From NCBI RefSeq assembly GCF_002847285.1, contig NZ_CP025407.1:2668501-2732500 (forward strand): DNA of 64,000 nt, given 5' to 3'. A model generated the notes under the pieces. It saw nothing but the letters and a program-made list of their open reading frames with translations, did not search any database and was not told where the DNA came from. A program made the translations under genes and the position numbers. This document shows, piece after piece, positions 8,707 to 16,883 of the stretch; position 1 is the first letter of the stretch; every line of letters starts with the position of its first letter. Origin of the DNA: Streptomyces sp. CMB-StM0423. GTDB taxonomy: Bacteria; Actinomycetota; Actinomycetes; Streptomycetales; Streptomycetaceae.

Positions 8707-11685
8707 GTGATACGAGACGAAGACGGGACAACCCAGGGCATGCGGCGCGACTCCGCGGCCGAGCCTCCGCCGGCTGAGCCGGCCGCGGAGGCGCAGAGCC
8801 CTGCCCGCCTGGACGGTGCCGCGCGGGACGAAGGGGGCGCGCGCCGCGGCCGGGTGCCGCACGTGGAGCACGGCGCGGGCGAAGCCGTGGACCCTGTGGA
8901 CGTGTACGAGGCGGGGGGCGCGCGCGACGAGCGGGACGGGCCGGACGGGCAGACCCACCCGGACGGGCAGGGCCTCCCCGGCGAACAGGAAGTGCCTGAC
9001 GGGCCCGACGAGCGGGCCGGGCAGGGCTCGTACGACGAGCAGGACGCCGGCCGCGACGACTCCCCCGACCACCCCCGCGGCCTCTACGACACCCCACGCC
9101 CCCAGTCCCCCGCCACCACCCGCCACGACTCCCGCCGCCGCGCCGCCCCCGGCCCCATCGAGGGCGACGACCCCCTCCTGCCCGCCCGCGTGCACCGCCC
9201 CTCCGACCTCATGCGGCTGCTCCTCGGCGTCCTCGGCATCGCCGCCGTCCTGGGCCTGGCCGCCGTCGCGCATGCCACCACCGAGGGCCTGGAGGAGGAC
9301 ATCACCAAGGGCGCGGAGTACACGCCCTCGTTCGTCGTCACCCTCGGCGGCCTGACCTCCAGCATCGCCGTCCTCATCGTCCCGGTCGCGTTCGCCGTCG
9401 AACGCCTCGTCAAGCGCGACGGCCTGCGCATCGCCGACGGCGTGCTCGCCGCCGTCCTCGCGCACGGCGCCGGGCTCGCCGTCTCGCTCTGGGTCTCCGA
9501 GGGCGCCCCCGGCTCCGTGCAGGGGGCGCTGACGCAGATCGCCCGCGGCGGCGAGCGCACCGACCCCGTACACGGCTATCTCGCCCCCGTCATCGCGTAC
9601 ATGACCGCCGTCGGCATGGCCAGGCACGCCCGCTGGCGCGTGCTGATGTGGACGGTCCTGGTGCTCGACGGCCTCGCGGTGCTCGTCGGCGGCTACACCA
9701 CCCCGTTCGCCATCCTGCTCACCGTCCTCATCGGCTGGACCGTCGCCTACGGCACGATGTACGCGGTCGGCTCCCCCAACGTCCGCCCGACCGGCCGCAA
9801 CCTCCTCGCCGGCCTGCGCCGCGTCGGCTTCCGCCCGGTCAGCGCGCTGGTGCCCGAGGAGCAGCCGGACCTGGAGGGCGACGGCCGCGGACGGCGGTTC
9901 GTCGTCACGCTGGAGGACGGCCCGCCGCTGGACGTCACCGTCGTCGACCGCGAGCAGCAGGCCCAGGGATTCTTCTACCGCGCCTGGCGCCGGCTGTCGC
10001 TGCGCGGCGTCTACCAGCGGCGCAGCATGCAGTCGCTGCGGCAGGCACTGGAGCAGGAGGCGCTGCTGTCGTACGCGGCGATCGCCGCCGGCGCCAACGC
10101 CCCCAAGCTCATCGCCACCTCCGACCTCGGCCCCGACGCGGTCATACTCGTCTACGAGCACACCGGCGGCCGGCCGCTGGCCACCGTCGCGGACGAGGCG
10201 ATCACCGACCGGCTGATGCGCGAGAGCTGGCGGCAGGTCAAGGCGCTCCAGTCGCGCCGCATCGCGCACCGCAGGCTGGACGCGGACGCCGTGCTGGTGA
10301 CGCGGTCGGGCAAGGTGATCCTCACCGACCTCAGCAACGGCGACATCGCCGCGGGCGACCTCGTGCTGCGCATGGACATCGCCCAGTTGCTGACCACCTT
10401 CGCGCTGCGCGTCGGCGCGGAGCGGGCGGTCGCGGCGGCGGTGGAGGTCCTCGGCCCGGACGCGATCGCCGACGCGCTGCCGCTGCTCCAGCCGATCGCG
10501 CTGACCCGGGACACCCGCGCGGAGCTGCGCCGGCTCTCCCGGGAGCGGGCGGCGCGCGAGCGGGAGGCGGTCATCGAGGCGTCGCGGTCGCGCAAGCACC
10601 AGGCGGCCGGGGACCGCAAGAGCATGCGGGCCGCCAAGCAGGCCGAGAAGCGGGCGATCGAGGGCGCGCTGGACGAGGCCCGCGAGGAGGACGTGCTGAC
10701 GCAGATCCGCCAGCACGTGCTGCTGATCCGGCCGCAGGCGCCGGTGGAGCCGGTACGGATCGAGCGGATCAGGCCGCGCACGCTCGTCAGCATCATCGCG
10801 GGGGTCTTCGCCGCGTACTTCCTGCTGACGCAGCTCACCCACGTCAAGGTCGACGACGTGCTGGCGCAGGCGAACTGGCGCTGGGCGGCGCTGGCCGCGC
10901 TCTTCTCCTCCGCCACGTACCTCGCCGCCGCGATGTCGCTGCTGGGCTTCGTCCCCGAGCGGGTGCCGTACGGGCGCACGGTGCTGGCGCAGGTCGCCGC
11001 CTCGTTCGTCAAGCTGGTCGCCCCGGCGGCGGTCGGCGGGGTCGCGCTCAACACCCGCTTCCTGCAGAAGTCGGGCATCCGGCCGGGCCTGGCGGTCGCG
11101 AGCGTCGGCGCCTCACAGCTCTTCGGCCTCGGCAGCCACATCCTGCTGCTGCTGACCTTCGGCTATCTGACGGGGACGGAGCGGACGCCGTCGCTGTCCC
11201 CGTCCCGTACGGTCATCGCGGGACTGCTCGCGGCGGCGGTGCTGATCCTGATCATCACGGCCGTACCGTTCCTGCGGAAGGCCGTGTCGTCGCGGATCCG
11301 GTCGCTCTTCGCGGGCGTGGTGCCGCGCATGCTGGACGTGCTCCAGCGCCCGCAGAAGCTCGCGGCGGGCATCGGCGGCATGGTGCTGATGACGCTGTCG
11401 TTCGTGCTCTGCCTGGACGCCTCGGTACGGGCCTTCGGCGGCGACCTCAGCTTCGCGAGCGTCGCGGTCGTCTTCCTCGCCGGCAATGCGCTGGGCTCGG
11501 CGGCCCCGACGCCGGGCGGCGTGGGTGCGGTGGAGCTGGCGCTCACGGCGGGTCTGACGGCGGCGGGGATGCCCAGCGACACGGCGCTGTCGGCGGTGCT
11601 GCTGTTCCGGCTGCTGACGTTCTGGATGCCGGTGCTGCCGGGCTGGCTGTCGTTCACCCACCTGACCCGCAAGGGCGCCCTGTAG
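8707..11685 (+). CDS. Kinase-like / lysylphosphatidylglycerol-synthase-type membrane protein
   Basis: 992 residues in four parts. (1) A disordered acidic N-terminus of about 150 residues. (2) About six membrane helices (roughly 165-355). (3) A cytoplasmic region resembling a protein-kinase/ABC1-like lobe, with EQEALLSYAAIAAG, then IAHRRLDADAVLV (His521) and VILTDLSNG (Asp541); the catalytic Asp of HRD is Arg, so activity is doubtful. (4) A C-terminal LPG_synthase_TM/UPF0104 domain of about eight helices with TPGGVGAVE. That domain forms the flippase-like half of MprF, but the aminoacyl-transferase half is missing. A role in lipid or polyprenyl handling regulated by the kinase-like lobe is inference. 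GTG start with a weak ribosome site. The closely opposed gene at 8201 is divergent. Confidence 0.75.
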   Translation: MIRDEDGTTQGMRRDSAAEPPPAEPAAEAQSPARLDGAARDEGGARRGRVPHVEHGAGEAVDPVDVYEAGGARDERDGPDGQTHPDGQGLPGEQEVPDGPDERAGQGSYDEQDAGRDDSPDHPRGLYDTPRPQSPATTRHDSRRRAAPGPIEGDDPLLPARVHRPSDLMRLLLGVLGIAAVLGLAAVAHATTEGLEEDITKGAEYTPSFVVTLGGLTSSIAVLIVPVAFAVERLVKRDGLRIADGVLAAVLAHGAGLAVSLWVSEGAPGSVQGALTQIARGGERTDPVHGYLAPVIAYMTAVGMARHARWRVLMWTVLVLDGLAVLVGGYTTPFAILLTVLIGWTVAYGTMYAVGSPNVRPTGRNLLAGLRRVGFRPVSALVPEEQPDLEGDGRGRRFVVTLEDGPPLDVTVVDREQQAQGFFYRAWRRLSLRGVYQRRSMQSLRQALEQEALLSYAAIAAGANAPKLIATSDLGPDAVILVYEHTGGRPLATVADEAITDRLMRESWRQVKALQSRRIAHRRLDADAVLVTRSGKVILTDLSNGDIAAGDLVLRMDIAQLLTTFALRVGAERAVAAAVEVLGPDAIADALPLLQPIALTRDTRAELRRLSRERAAREREAVIEASRSRKHQAAGDRKSMRAAKQAEKRAIEGALDEAREEDVLTQIRQHVLLIRPQAPVEPVRIERIRPRTLVSIIAGVFAAYFLLTQLTHVKVDDVLAQANWRWAALAALFSSATYLAAAMSLLGFVPERVPYGRTVLAQVAASFVKLVAPAAVGGVALNTRFLQKSGIRPGLAVASVGASQLFGLGSHILLLLTFGYLTGTERTPSLSPSRTVIAGLLAAAVLILIITAVPFLRKAVSSRIRSLFAGVVPRMLDVLQRPQKLAAGIGGMVLMTLSFVLCLDASVRAFGGDLSFASVAVVFLAGNALGSAAPTPGGVGAVELALTAGLTAAGMPSDTALSAVLLFRLLTFWMPVLPGWLSFTHLTRKGAL

Positions 11686-11730
11686 CCGGCCCCCGCCGGG
11701 CGGGCGGCACGCTGGTGGCCCGCGGGCGGG

Positions 11731-12006
11731 TCAGAGGTCGACGACGTTCCAGGGCCGGATGCTCCACTTGTCCACCAGCCCGTTCGCCACGTACGGGTCC
11801 CTCCTGACGAACTCCTCGGCGGGCCCCGGGCCATCGGTCCGCCAGACCAGCAGGCCGCGCGGCGGGGCATCCGTCATGGCGCCGGCCATGAAGAGGTCGC
11901 CGTGCCCGTGGTACTCGCGGATGAGGTCGAGGTGGGCCTCGCGATAGGCGTCCCGCCGCGCCAGGTAGTCGTCGACGTAGGAGTAGTCGAGGACGTAGTA
12001 GGACAC
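11731..12006 (-). CDS. YciI family protein
   Basis: A 91-residue ferredoxin-like fold protein. MSYYVLDYSYVDDYLARRDA, then FMAGAMTDAPPRGLLVW and RRDPYVANGLV, match YciI-like proteins, which carry a conserved His/Asp pair suspected of dehalogenase- or muconolactone-isomerase-like chemistry without an agreed reaction. GTG start with GGGAGG five bases upstream. It is convergent with the membrane protein on its left and divergent from the peptidase on its right. Function unknown beyond the family. Confidence 0.8.
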   Translation of the reverse strand: MSYYVLDYSYVDDYLARRDAYREAHLDLIREYHGHGDLFMAGAMTDAPPRGLLVWRTDGPGPAEEFVRRDPYVANGLVDKWSIRPWNVVDL

Positions 12007-12137
12007 GCGGCCTCCCTGGTGGCGGGGGTGAACGGTATGGGGACCACCGTACTCACCCGTACGCCCCGCGCAGCGCGCGGCCGTCCGCGCCCCGCCGGAC
12101 GATGGCAGTCCGCCACCGCCGAGACCGGGGAGCCATC

Positions 12138-13700
12138 GTGCGGGTCACCAAGCCGACCACCGCCGTCACCGCCGCCACCGTCCTTCTGACCGCCCTGGCC
12201 GCGGCCGGCTGCGGCATCGCGTCGTCGTCCGAGCGCGACGGCGGCCTGGAGGACGGCGCGGCGGCCGCCGGCATCCACTGGGGGGCGTGCAAGAACCTCC
12301 CCAAGCCCGCGCCCGGGGCGCCGGCCGCGAAGACCGACTGGCAGTGCGGCACGCTCGACGTACCGCTCGACCACGACAAGCCGGACGGCGAGAAGATCGG
12401 CATCGCCATGATCCGCGCCAAGGCCACCGGGCCGCGGGCGGACCGCATCGGCTCGCTGCTCTTCAACTTCGGCGGCCCCGGCGGCTCCGGCATCGACACC
12501 CTCCCGGGCCTCGCCCCCCAGTACAAGACGCTGCACAAGCGCTACGACATCGTCAGCTTCGACCCGCGCGGCGTGGGCCGCAGCGAGGGCGTGCACTGCC
12601 TCGACGACCGCGCGCTCGACAAGTACTTCGCCGCCGACAACACCCCCGACGACAAGGCGGAGGAGAAGGCGTACCTCGACCGGATCCACGACTTCGCCGC
12701 CGCCTGCGAGAAGAAGTCGGGCAGGATCCTGCCGCACGTCGCCACCGAGAGCGCCGCCCGCGACATGGACCTCATGCGCGCCGCGCTCGGCGACGACAAG
12801 ATGCACTACTTCGGCATCTCCTACGGGACCGAACTGGGCGCCGTCTACGCCCACCTCTTCCCGCAGCGGATCGGCCGGGCCGTGCTCGACAGCCCGGTGG
12901 ACCCCACGCAGAACAGCGCGCAGCGCTCGCTGGCGCAGGCGAAGGGCTTCCAGCGGGCGCTGGAGAACTACGCCGAGGACTGCGCCCGGCAGGGCAAGCA
13001 GTGCCCCCTCGGCGACGCCGCCGCCGGCGAGCCCGCGGTGGCCACCGAGGACGTCGCGGACCTGCTGCAGCGGCTCGACGGCAAGCCGATCCCGGCCACC
13101 TCCGGCCGCGACCTGACGGAGTCGCTGGCCACCGGGGGCATCGCGCAGTCGCTGTACTCCAAGCAGCTCTGGCCGCTGCTGACCCAGGGCCTGGAGCAGG
13201 CGCAGGGCGACGACGGCGCGACCCTGCTGCTCCTGGCCGACGCACTCAACGGCCGCGAGCCCGACGGGCACTACACCACGCTCCAGTCGTCCTTCCTCGC
13301 GGTCAACTGCGCGGACACCAAGGACCGCTACTCGATCGACGACATCCGCGACCGGCTGCCGGAGTTCCGCAAGGCGTCGCCGGTCTTCGGCGACTTCATG
13401 GCCTGGGGCCTGGCGTCCTGCGACGGCTGGCCGGTGACGGGCAAGCGCTTGACGCCGCAGGTGAGCGCGAAGGGCGCGGACACGATGCTGGTCGTCGGCA
13501 GCACCGGCGACCCGGCGACGCCGTTCGAGGGCACGCAGCGGATGGTCGACGCGCTCGGCGGCGACGTGGCGGTGAAGCTCACGCGCGTCGGCCAGGGGCA
13601 CGGGGCGTACGGCAGCGGCAACCGCTGCACGCAGGAGGCGGTCGACACGTACCTGCTCGACGGCCGGGCCCCGAAGAACGACACGACCTGCCGCAAGTAG
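12138..13700 (+). CDS. Secreted alpha/beta-hydrolase, TAP-type tripeptidyl aminopeptidase (S33)
   Basis: 520 residues. A lipoprotein signal (TALAAAGC, Cys25) is followed by the S33 alpha/beta-hydrolase fold: oxyanion region FNFGGPGGSG, nucleophile elbow GISYGTELGA, Asp in GSTGDPATP, and His in GQGHGAYGSG inside the C-terminal TAP-like domain. This is the SlpD/SlpE/Tap group of mycelium-associated Streptomyces exopeptidases, which release N-terminal tripeptides. GTG 12138 is chosen because GGGGAG lies six bases ahead; the ATG at 12102 would add a charged stretch before the signal peptide. A strong terminator follows at 13719. Confidence 0.85.
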   Translation: MRVTKPTTAVTAATVLLTALAAAGCGIASSSERDGGLEDGAAAAGIHWGACKNLPKPAPGAPAAKTDWQCGTLDVPLDHDKPDGEKIGIAMIRAKATGPRADRIGSLLFNFGGPGGSGIDTLPGLAPQYKTLHKRYDIVSFDPRGVGRSEGVHCLDDRALDKYFAADNTPDDKAEEKAYLDRIHDFAAACEKKSGRILPHVATESAARDMDLMRAALGDDKMHYFGISYGTELGAVYAHLFPQRIGRAVLDSPVDPTQNSAQRSLAQAKGFQRALENYAEDCARQGKQCPLGDAAAGEPAVATEDVADLLQRLDGKPIPATSGRDLTESLATGGIAQSLYSKQLWPLLTQGLEQAQGDDGATLLLLADALNGREPDGHYTTLQSSFLAVNCADTKDRYSIDDIRDRLPEFRKASPVFGDFMAWGLASCDGWPVTGKRLTPQVSAKGADTMLVVGSTGDPATPFEGTQRMVDALGGDVAVKLTRVGQGHGAYGSGNRCTQEAVDTYLLDGRAPKNDTTCRK

Positions 13701-13718
13701 CCCGCCAGACAGACAGAC

Positions 13719-13751
13719 GTGCCGCCGCCGGAGAACCTCCGGCGGCGGCAC
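13719..13751. terminator. Bidirectional terminator between S33 peptidase and moeZ
   Basis: Perfect 15-base arms (GTGCCGCCGCCGGAG and its complement) around an AAC loop, 18 bases after the peptidase stop and 24 bases beyond the moeZ stop. It can serve both convergent genes. There is no long T tract, as is usual in Streptomyces. Confidence 0.8.
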
Positions 13752-13775
13752 GCCGCGTCGTCGTACGCCCCCGCG

Positions 13776-14954
13776 TCAGTAGACGGGCTTGTCCGGCTCG
13801 ATCTGGTTCACCCAGCCGACCACGCCGCCGCCCACGTGCACCGCGTCGGCGAAGCCCGCCGACTTCAGCACCGCCAGGACTTCCGCGGACCGGACACCCG
13901 TCTTGCAATGCAAGACGATCTTCTTGTCCTGCGGCAGCCCCTCCAGGGCGTTGCCCATGAGGAACTCGTCCTTCGGGACCAGCCGCGCGCCGGGGATCGA
14001 GACGATCTCGTACTCGTTGGGCTCCCGGACGTCGATGATGTCGATGTTCTCGCCGTCGTCGATCCACTCCTTGAGCTGCTTCGGAGTGATCGTGGAGCCG
14101 GCCGCGGCCTCCTGCGCCTCGTCGGAGACGACGCCGCAGAACGCCTCGTAGTCGATGAGCTCGGTGACGGTCGGGTTCTCGCCGCAGACCGCGCAGTCCG
14201 GGTCCTTGCGGACCTTGACCTGGCGGTACTGCATCTCCAGGGCGTCGTAGATCATCAGCCGGCCGACCAGCGGGTCGCCGATGCCGGCGAGCAGCTTGAT
14301 GGCCTCGTTGACCTGGATCGAGCCGATCGACGCGCACAGCACGCCCAGCACGCCGCCCTCGGCGCAGCTCGGCACCATGCCGGGCGGCGGGGGCTCGGGG
14401 TACAGGCAGCGGTAGCACGGGCCGTGCTCGGCCCAGAAGACCGACGCCTGGCCGTCGAAGCGGTAGATGGAGCCCCAGACGTACGGCTTGCCGAGCAGCA
14501 CGCAGGCGTCGTTGACCAGGTAGCGGGTGGCGAAGTTGTCCGTGCCGTCGACGATCAGGTCGTACTCCGCGAACATCTCCATGACGTTCGAGGAGTCCAG
14601 CCGCTCCTGGTGGAGCTGGACCTTCACGTACGGGTTGATGCCCAGCACCGTGTCGCGGGCGGACTCCGCCTTGGGGCGGCCGATGTCCGCCTGGCTGTGG
14701 ATGACCTGCCGCTGCAGGTTCGACTCGTCGACCTCGTCGAACTCGACGATGCCGAGCGTGCCCACACCCGCCGCCGCCATGTACATCAGCGCGGGCGAGC
14801 CGAGGCCGCCGGCGCCCACACAGAGCACCTTGGCGTTCTTCAGCCGCTTCTGGCCGGCCATCCCGACGTCCGGGATGATCAGGTGGCGCGAGTACCTGCG
14901 GACCTCGTCGACGGAGAGCTCGGGGGCGGGCTCGACCAGCGGTGGCAGCGACAC
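13776..14954 (-). CDS. moeZ: MoeZ, adenylyltransferase/sulfurtransferase
   Basis: This 392-residue protein activates ubiquitin-like sulfur carriers (MoaD, CysO, ThiS type) by C-terminal adenylation and then thiocarboxylation. An E1-like ThiF/MoeB domain (residues 15-260) has RYSRHLIIPDVG, VGAGGLGSP and two CxxC zinc pairs (CYRC, CAVC). A C-terminal rhodanese domain has HCKTGVRS with its active Cys near residue 350. In Streptomyces the MoeZ homologue also serves thioamide/thiocarboxylate biosynthesis. GTG 14954 (VSLPPLVEPAP) has GGAG five bases upstream and matches the conserved start, so longer upstream frames are rejected. Mycobacteria place moeB1/moeZ near adnAB as well. Confidence 0.92.
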   Translation of the reverse strand: MSLPPLVEPAPELSVDEVRRYSRHLIIPDVGMAGQKRLKNAKVLCVGAGGLGSPALMYMAAAGVGTLGIVEFDEVDESNLQRQVIHSQADIGRPKAESARDTVLGINPYVKVQLHQERLDSSNVMEMFAEYDLIVDGTDNFATRYLVNDACVLLGKPYVWGSIYRFDGQASVFWAEHGPCYRCLYPEPPPPGMVPSCAEGGVLGVLCASIGSIQVNEAIKLLAGIGDPLVGRLMIYDALEMQYRQVKVRKDPDCAVCGENPTVTELIDYEAFCGVVSDEAQEAAAGSTITPKQLKEWIDDGENIDIIDVREPNEYEIVSIPGARLVPKDEFLMGNALEGLPQDKKIVLHCKTGVRSAEVLAVLKSAGFADAVHVGGGVVGWVNQIEPDKPVY

Positions 14955-15015
14955 GGGAACTCCGTAAGCGTGTGAGAGCACAGTGGGTCTTCCCGTAACA
15001 CTGCCACGCACCTCC

Positions 15016-15828
15016 TCATTCCGAGACACCCTGTCCGAGACGCGAGACAAGGTCGTCCCAGTAGCCGGGCAGCGCCTCCCAGCCGGTCCTGTCCGTGAAG
15101 AACACCGAGGCCGCGCCCTGCCAGCGGGCGACCCGCATCGCCTCGTCCAGATGCGTCGGCGGCACGCCGTGGACCAGGTGGCAGAACCGCTCGGCGGGGT
15201 ACTCCGCGGTCCACTCGGCGACCTGCGACCAGCGGTAGTCCGCCCACGGACCCGCGAAGGTGACGAGCTGGTCGGCGGCCTCGGCGTAGCCGGGGTACGG
15301 GTGCGTGCCGATGCCGAGGACGACGTGGGTGCGCGGGGCGAGCGCGCCGAGCGTCGTGGTGACCCGCCGGACCTCCGGCAGCCGGTCGCGGCCGGCGGGG
15401 CAGCGGCCGAGGTAGAAGCCGTCGACGCGGTACCACTCCAGGAACCGGTGCGCTTCGGTGATCAACTCGCCGAAGGGGCGGCGGCCGTGGCGCAGGTCGA
15501 GCATGCCCAGGGTGCGCACCCGCGCCGACTTCAGCCGGCCCGCGGCCTCCAGGCAGTGCGGGTCGGGGCGGGCGCCGGGCCCGCCGGCGACGTCGAGCAC
15601 CGTCCAGTGGACGGCGCCCGCGGCGGCGGGCCGGGTCAGCTCGCCCCACTCGACGGGGGCGACGAGGGGGTGCGCGTAGCCGGGGACGGCGAGGCGGAGG
15701 GGCGTCTCGGCCGGCTGCGGCGGGAGCTGCCGCCGGCCCTCCGGCGCGGGCGGTACGCCCGGCAGGTCCCGCAGCGCCGCGGCCGCGCCGGGCGGCCTGC
15801 CCGGCCCGTCAGGTCTCAGATGCGGCAT
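15016..15828 (-). CDS. Spherulin-4-like (GH114-type) protein, probably catalytically altered
   Basis: A 270-residue TIM-barrel-like protein of the spherulation-specific family 4: LRLAVPGYAHP, ARVRTLGMLDLRHGRRP, EWYRVDGFYLGRCP, and LVTFAGPWADYRWSQV. Relatives include Ega3 and the hydrolase part of PelA, which cut galactosamine-containing polymers. Two acidic residues usual at the active site are not seen: the Asp after the VDGIFF-type strand is Gly (YLGRC), and the Glu expected in TFEG-like motifs is Ala (TFAGPW). No signal peptide is evident. ATG 15828 overlaps the end of the epimerase gene by 13 bases and has TGGAGG just upstream, showing translational coupling. It is the last gene of the four-gene Pel-like cluster. 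Confidence 0.75.
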   Translation of the reverse strand: MPHLRPDGPGRPPGAAAALRDLPGVPPAPEGRRQLPPQPAETPLRLAVPGYAHPLVAPVEWGELTRPAAAGAVHWTVLDVAGGPGARPDPHCLEAAGRLKSARVRTLGMLDLRHGRRPFGELITEAHRFLEWYRVDGFYLGRCPAGRDRLPEVRRVTTTLGALAPRTHVVLGIGTHPYPGYAEAADQLVTFAGPWADYRWSQVAEWTAEYPAERFCHLVHGVPPTHLDEAMRVARWQGAASVFFTDRTGWEALPGYWDDLVSRLGQGVSE

Positions 15829-16883
15829 GCCGCCTCCATCCAGATGTCCGCAAGGCTCTCCTCGATTCCGATCCGGGGCCGCCAGCCCAGGCGGTCCCGC
15901 GCCGTCCTGATGTCCGCCTGCTGCCAGGCGCCGCACCCGTCCGGATACGGATACGCCGCGGCGACCGCCGCCGGTTCCGTGCCGGGGCCGCCGTTCGTGC
16001 CGTGGCCGGGTCCGTGCGCGGGACCGTGGCCGTGGCCCAGGGGGTGGCCCATGCCGTGCCCCGGGCCGTGGCCGCCGTGCCCGAGGCCGTGTCCTGCGCC
16101 CGCGGGCTGCGGGATCCGGCCGGTCAGCGTGGTGTCGTACTCGTGCAACTGGCCGCCGTACCCCGCGATCCGCGCCAGCGCCGCCGCCGCGTCCCGCAGC
16201 CGCACCGCGCGCCCGCCGCCGATGTTCACCACGCCCTGCGCCGCCGACAGCGACGCGGCGTGCACCGCCCGCGCCACGTCCCGTACGTCCACGAAGTCCC
16301 GCTGCGCGCCGAGTCCGCCGAGCTTCAGCTCGCCGTCGCCCTGCTGCATCGCCCGCCGCAGCGCCTCCGCCAGCCGGCCGAGCGGTGAACCCGCCGGGGT
16401 GCCGGGACCCGCGGGCGAGAACACCCGCAGCACGATGGCGTCGAGCCCGGACCCGAGCACCAGCTCGGTCGCGGCGAGCTTGCTCACGCCGTACGGGCCG
16501 CCGGGGCGCGGCAGCGCGTCCTCGGCCGTCGACGAGCCGGCCGGCGAGGGACCGTACTCCGAGGCGCAGCCCACGTGCACCAGCCGCGCGGAGCAACTGC
16601 TGCGCCGCATGGCCTCGCAGAGGGTGGCGACGGCGACGGTGTTGTGCCGGGTCAGGTCGCGGGCGCTGCCGCGGGTGGTGCCGGCGCAGTTGACGACGAC
16701 GCCCGGGTGCACGGCGTCGAGGAACCGGGTCAGCGCGCCGGGGCTGCCGGACGACAGGTCGAACCGCACGTCGGCGTCGTCGCCGCGGCCGAGCGCGGTG
16801 AGCTGCACGGCGGGGTCGGCGAGCAGGCGGTCGGCGACGTAGCGGCCGACGAAGCCGGTGCCGCCGATGAGCAACACCCTCAT
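15816..16883 (-). CDS. NAD-dependent epimerase/dehydratase with His/Gly-rich insert
   Basis: 355-residue extended SDR: dinucleotide motif IGGTGFVG at residues 6-13, catalytic YGVSK at 131-135, Ser region VGCASEYG. The family acts on nucleotide sugars, here plausibly a UDP-sugar epimerase supplying the glycosyltransferase two genes upstream. Residues about 259-313 are an insert with nine His in 33 residues (GHG, GHP, AHG repeats), placed before the C-terminal substrate-binding part; it may bind metal or be a disordered loop. Its ATG overlaps the stop of the upstream membrane-protein gene (ATGA), and the spherulin-like gene overlaps its 3' end. Confidence 0.82.
   Translation of the reverse strand: MRVLLIGGTGFVGRYVADRLLADPAVQLTALGRGDDADVRFDLSSGSPGALTRFLDAVHPGVVVNCAGTTRGSARDLTRHNTVAVATLCEAMRRSSCSARLVHVGCASEYGPSPAGSSTAEDALPRPGGPYGVSKLAATELVLGSGLDAIVLRVFSPAGPGTPAGSPLGRLAEALRRAMQQGDGELKLGGLGAQRDFVDVRDVARAVHAASLSAAQGVVNIGGGRAVRLRDAAAALARIAGYGGQLHEYDTTLTGRIPQPAGAGHGLGHGGHGPGHGMGHPLGHGHGPAHGPGHGTNGGPGTEPAAVAAAYPYPDGCGAWQQADIRTARDRLGWRPRIGIEESLADIWMEAACRI

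Noticed and set aside
13719..14975. Plus-strand open frame of 418 codons
   Set aside because: Exact mirror of moeZ; starts inside a terminator hairpin.
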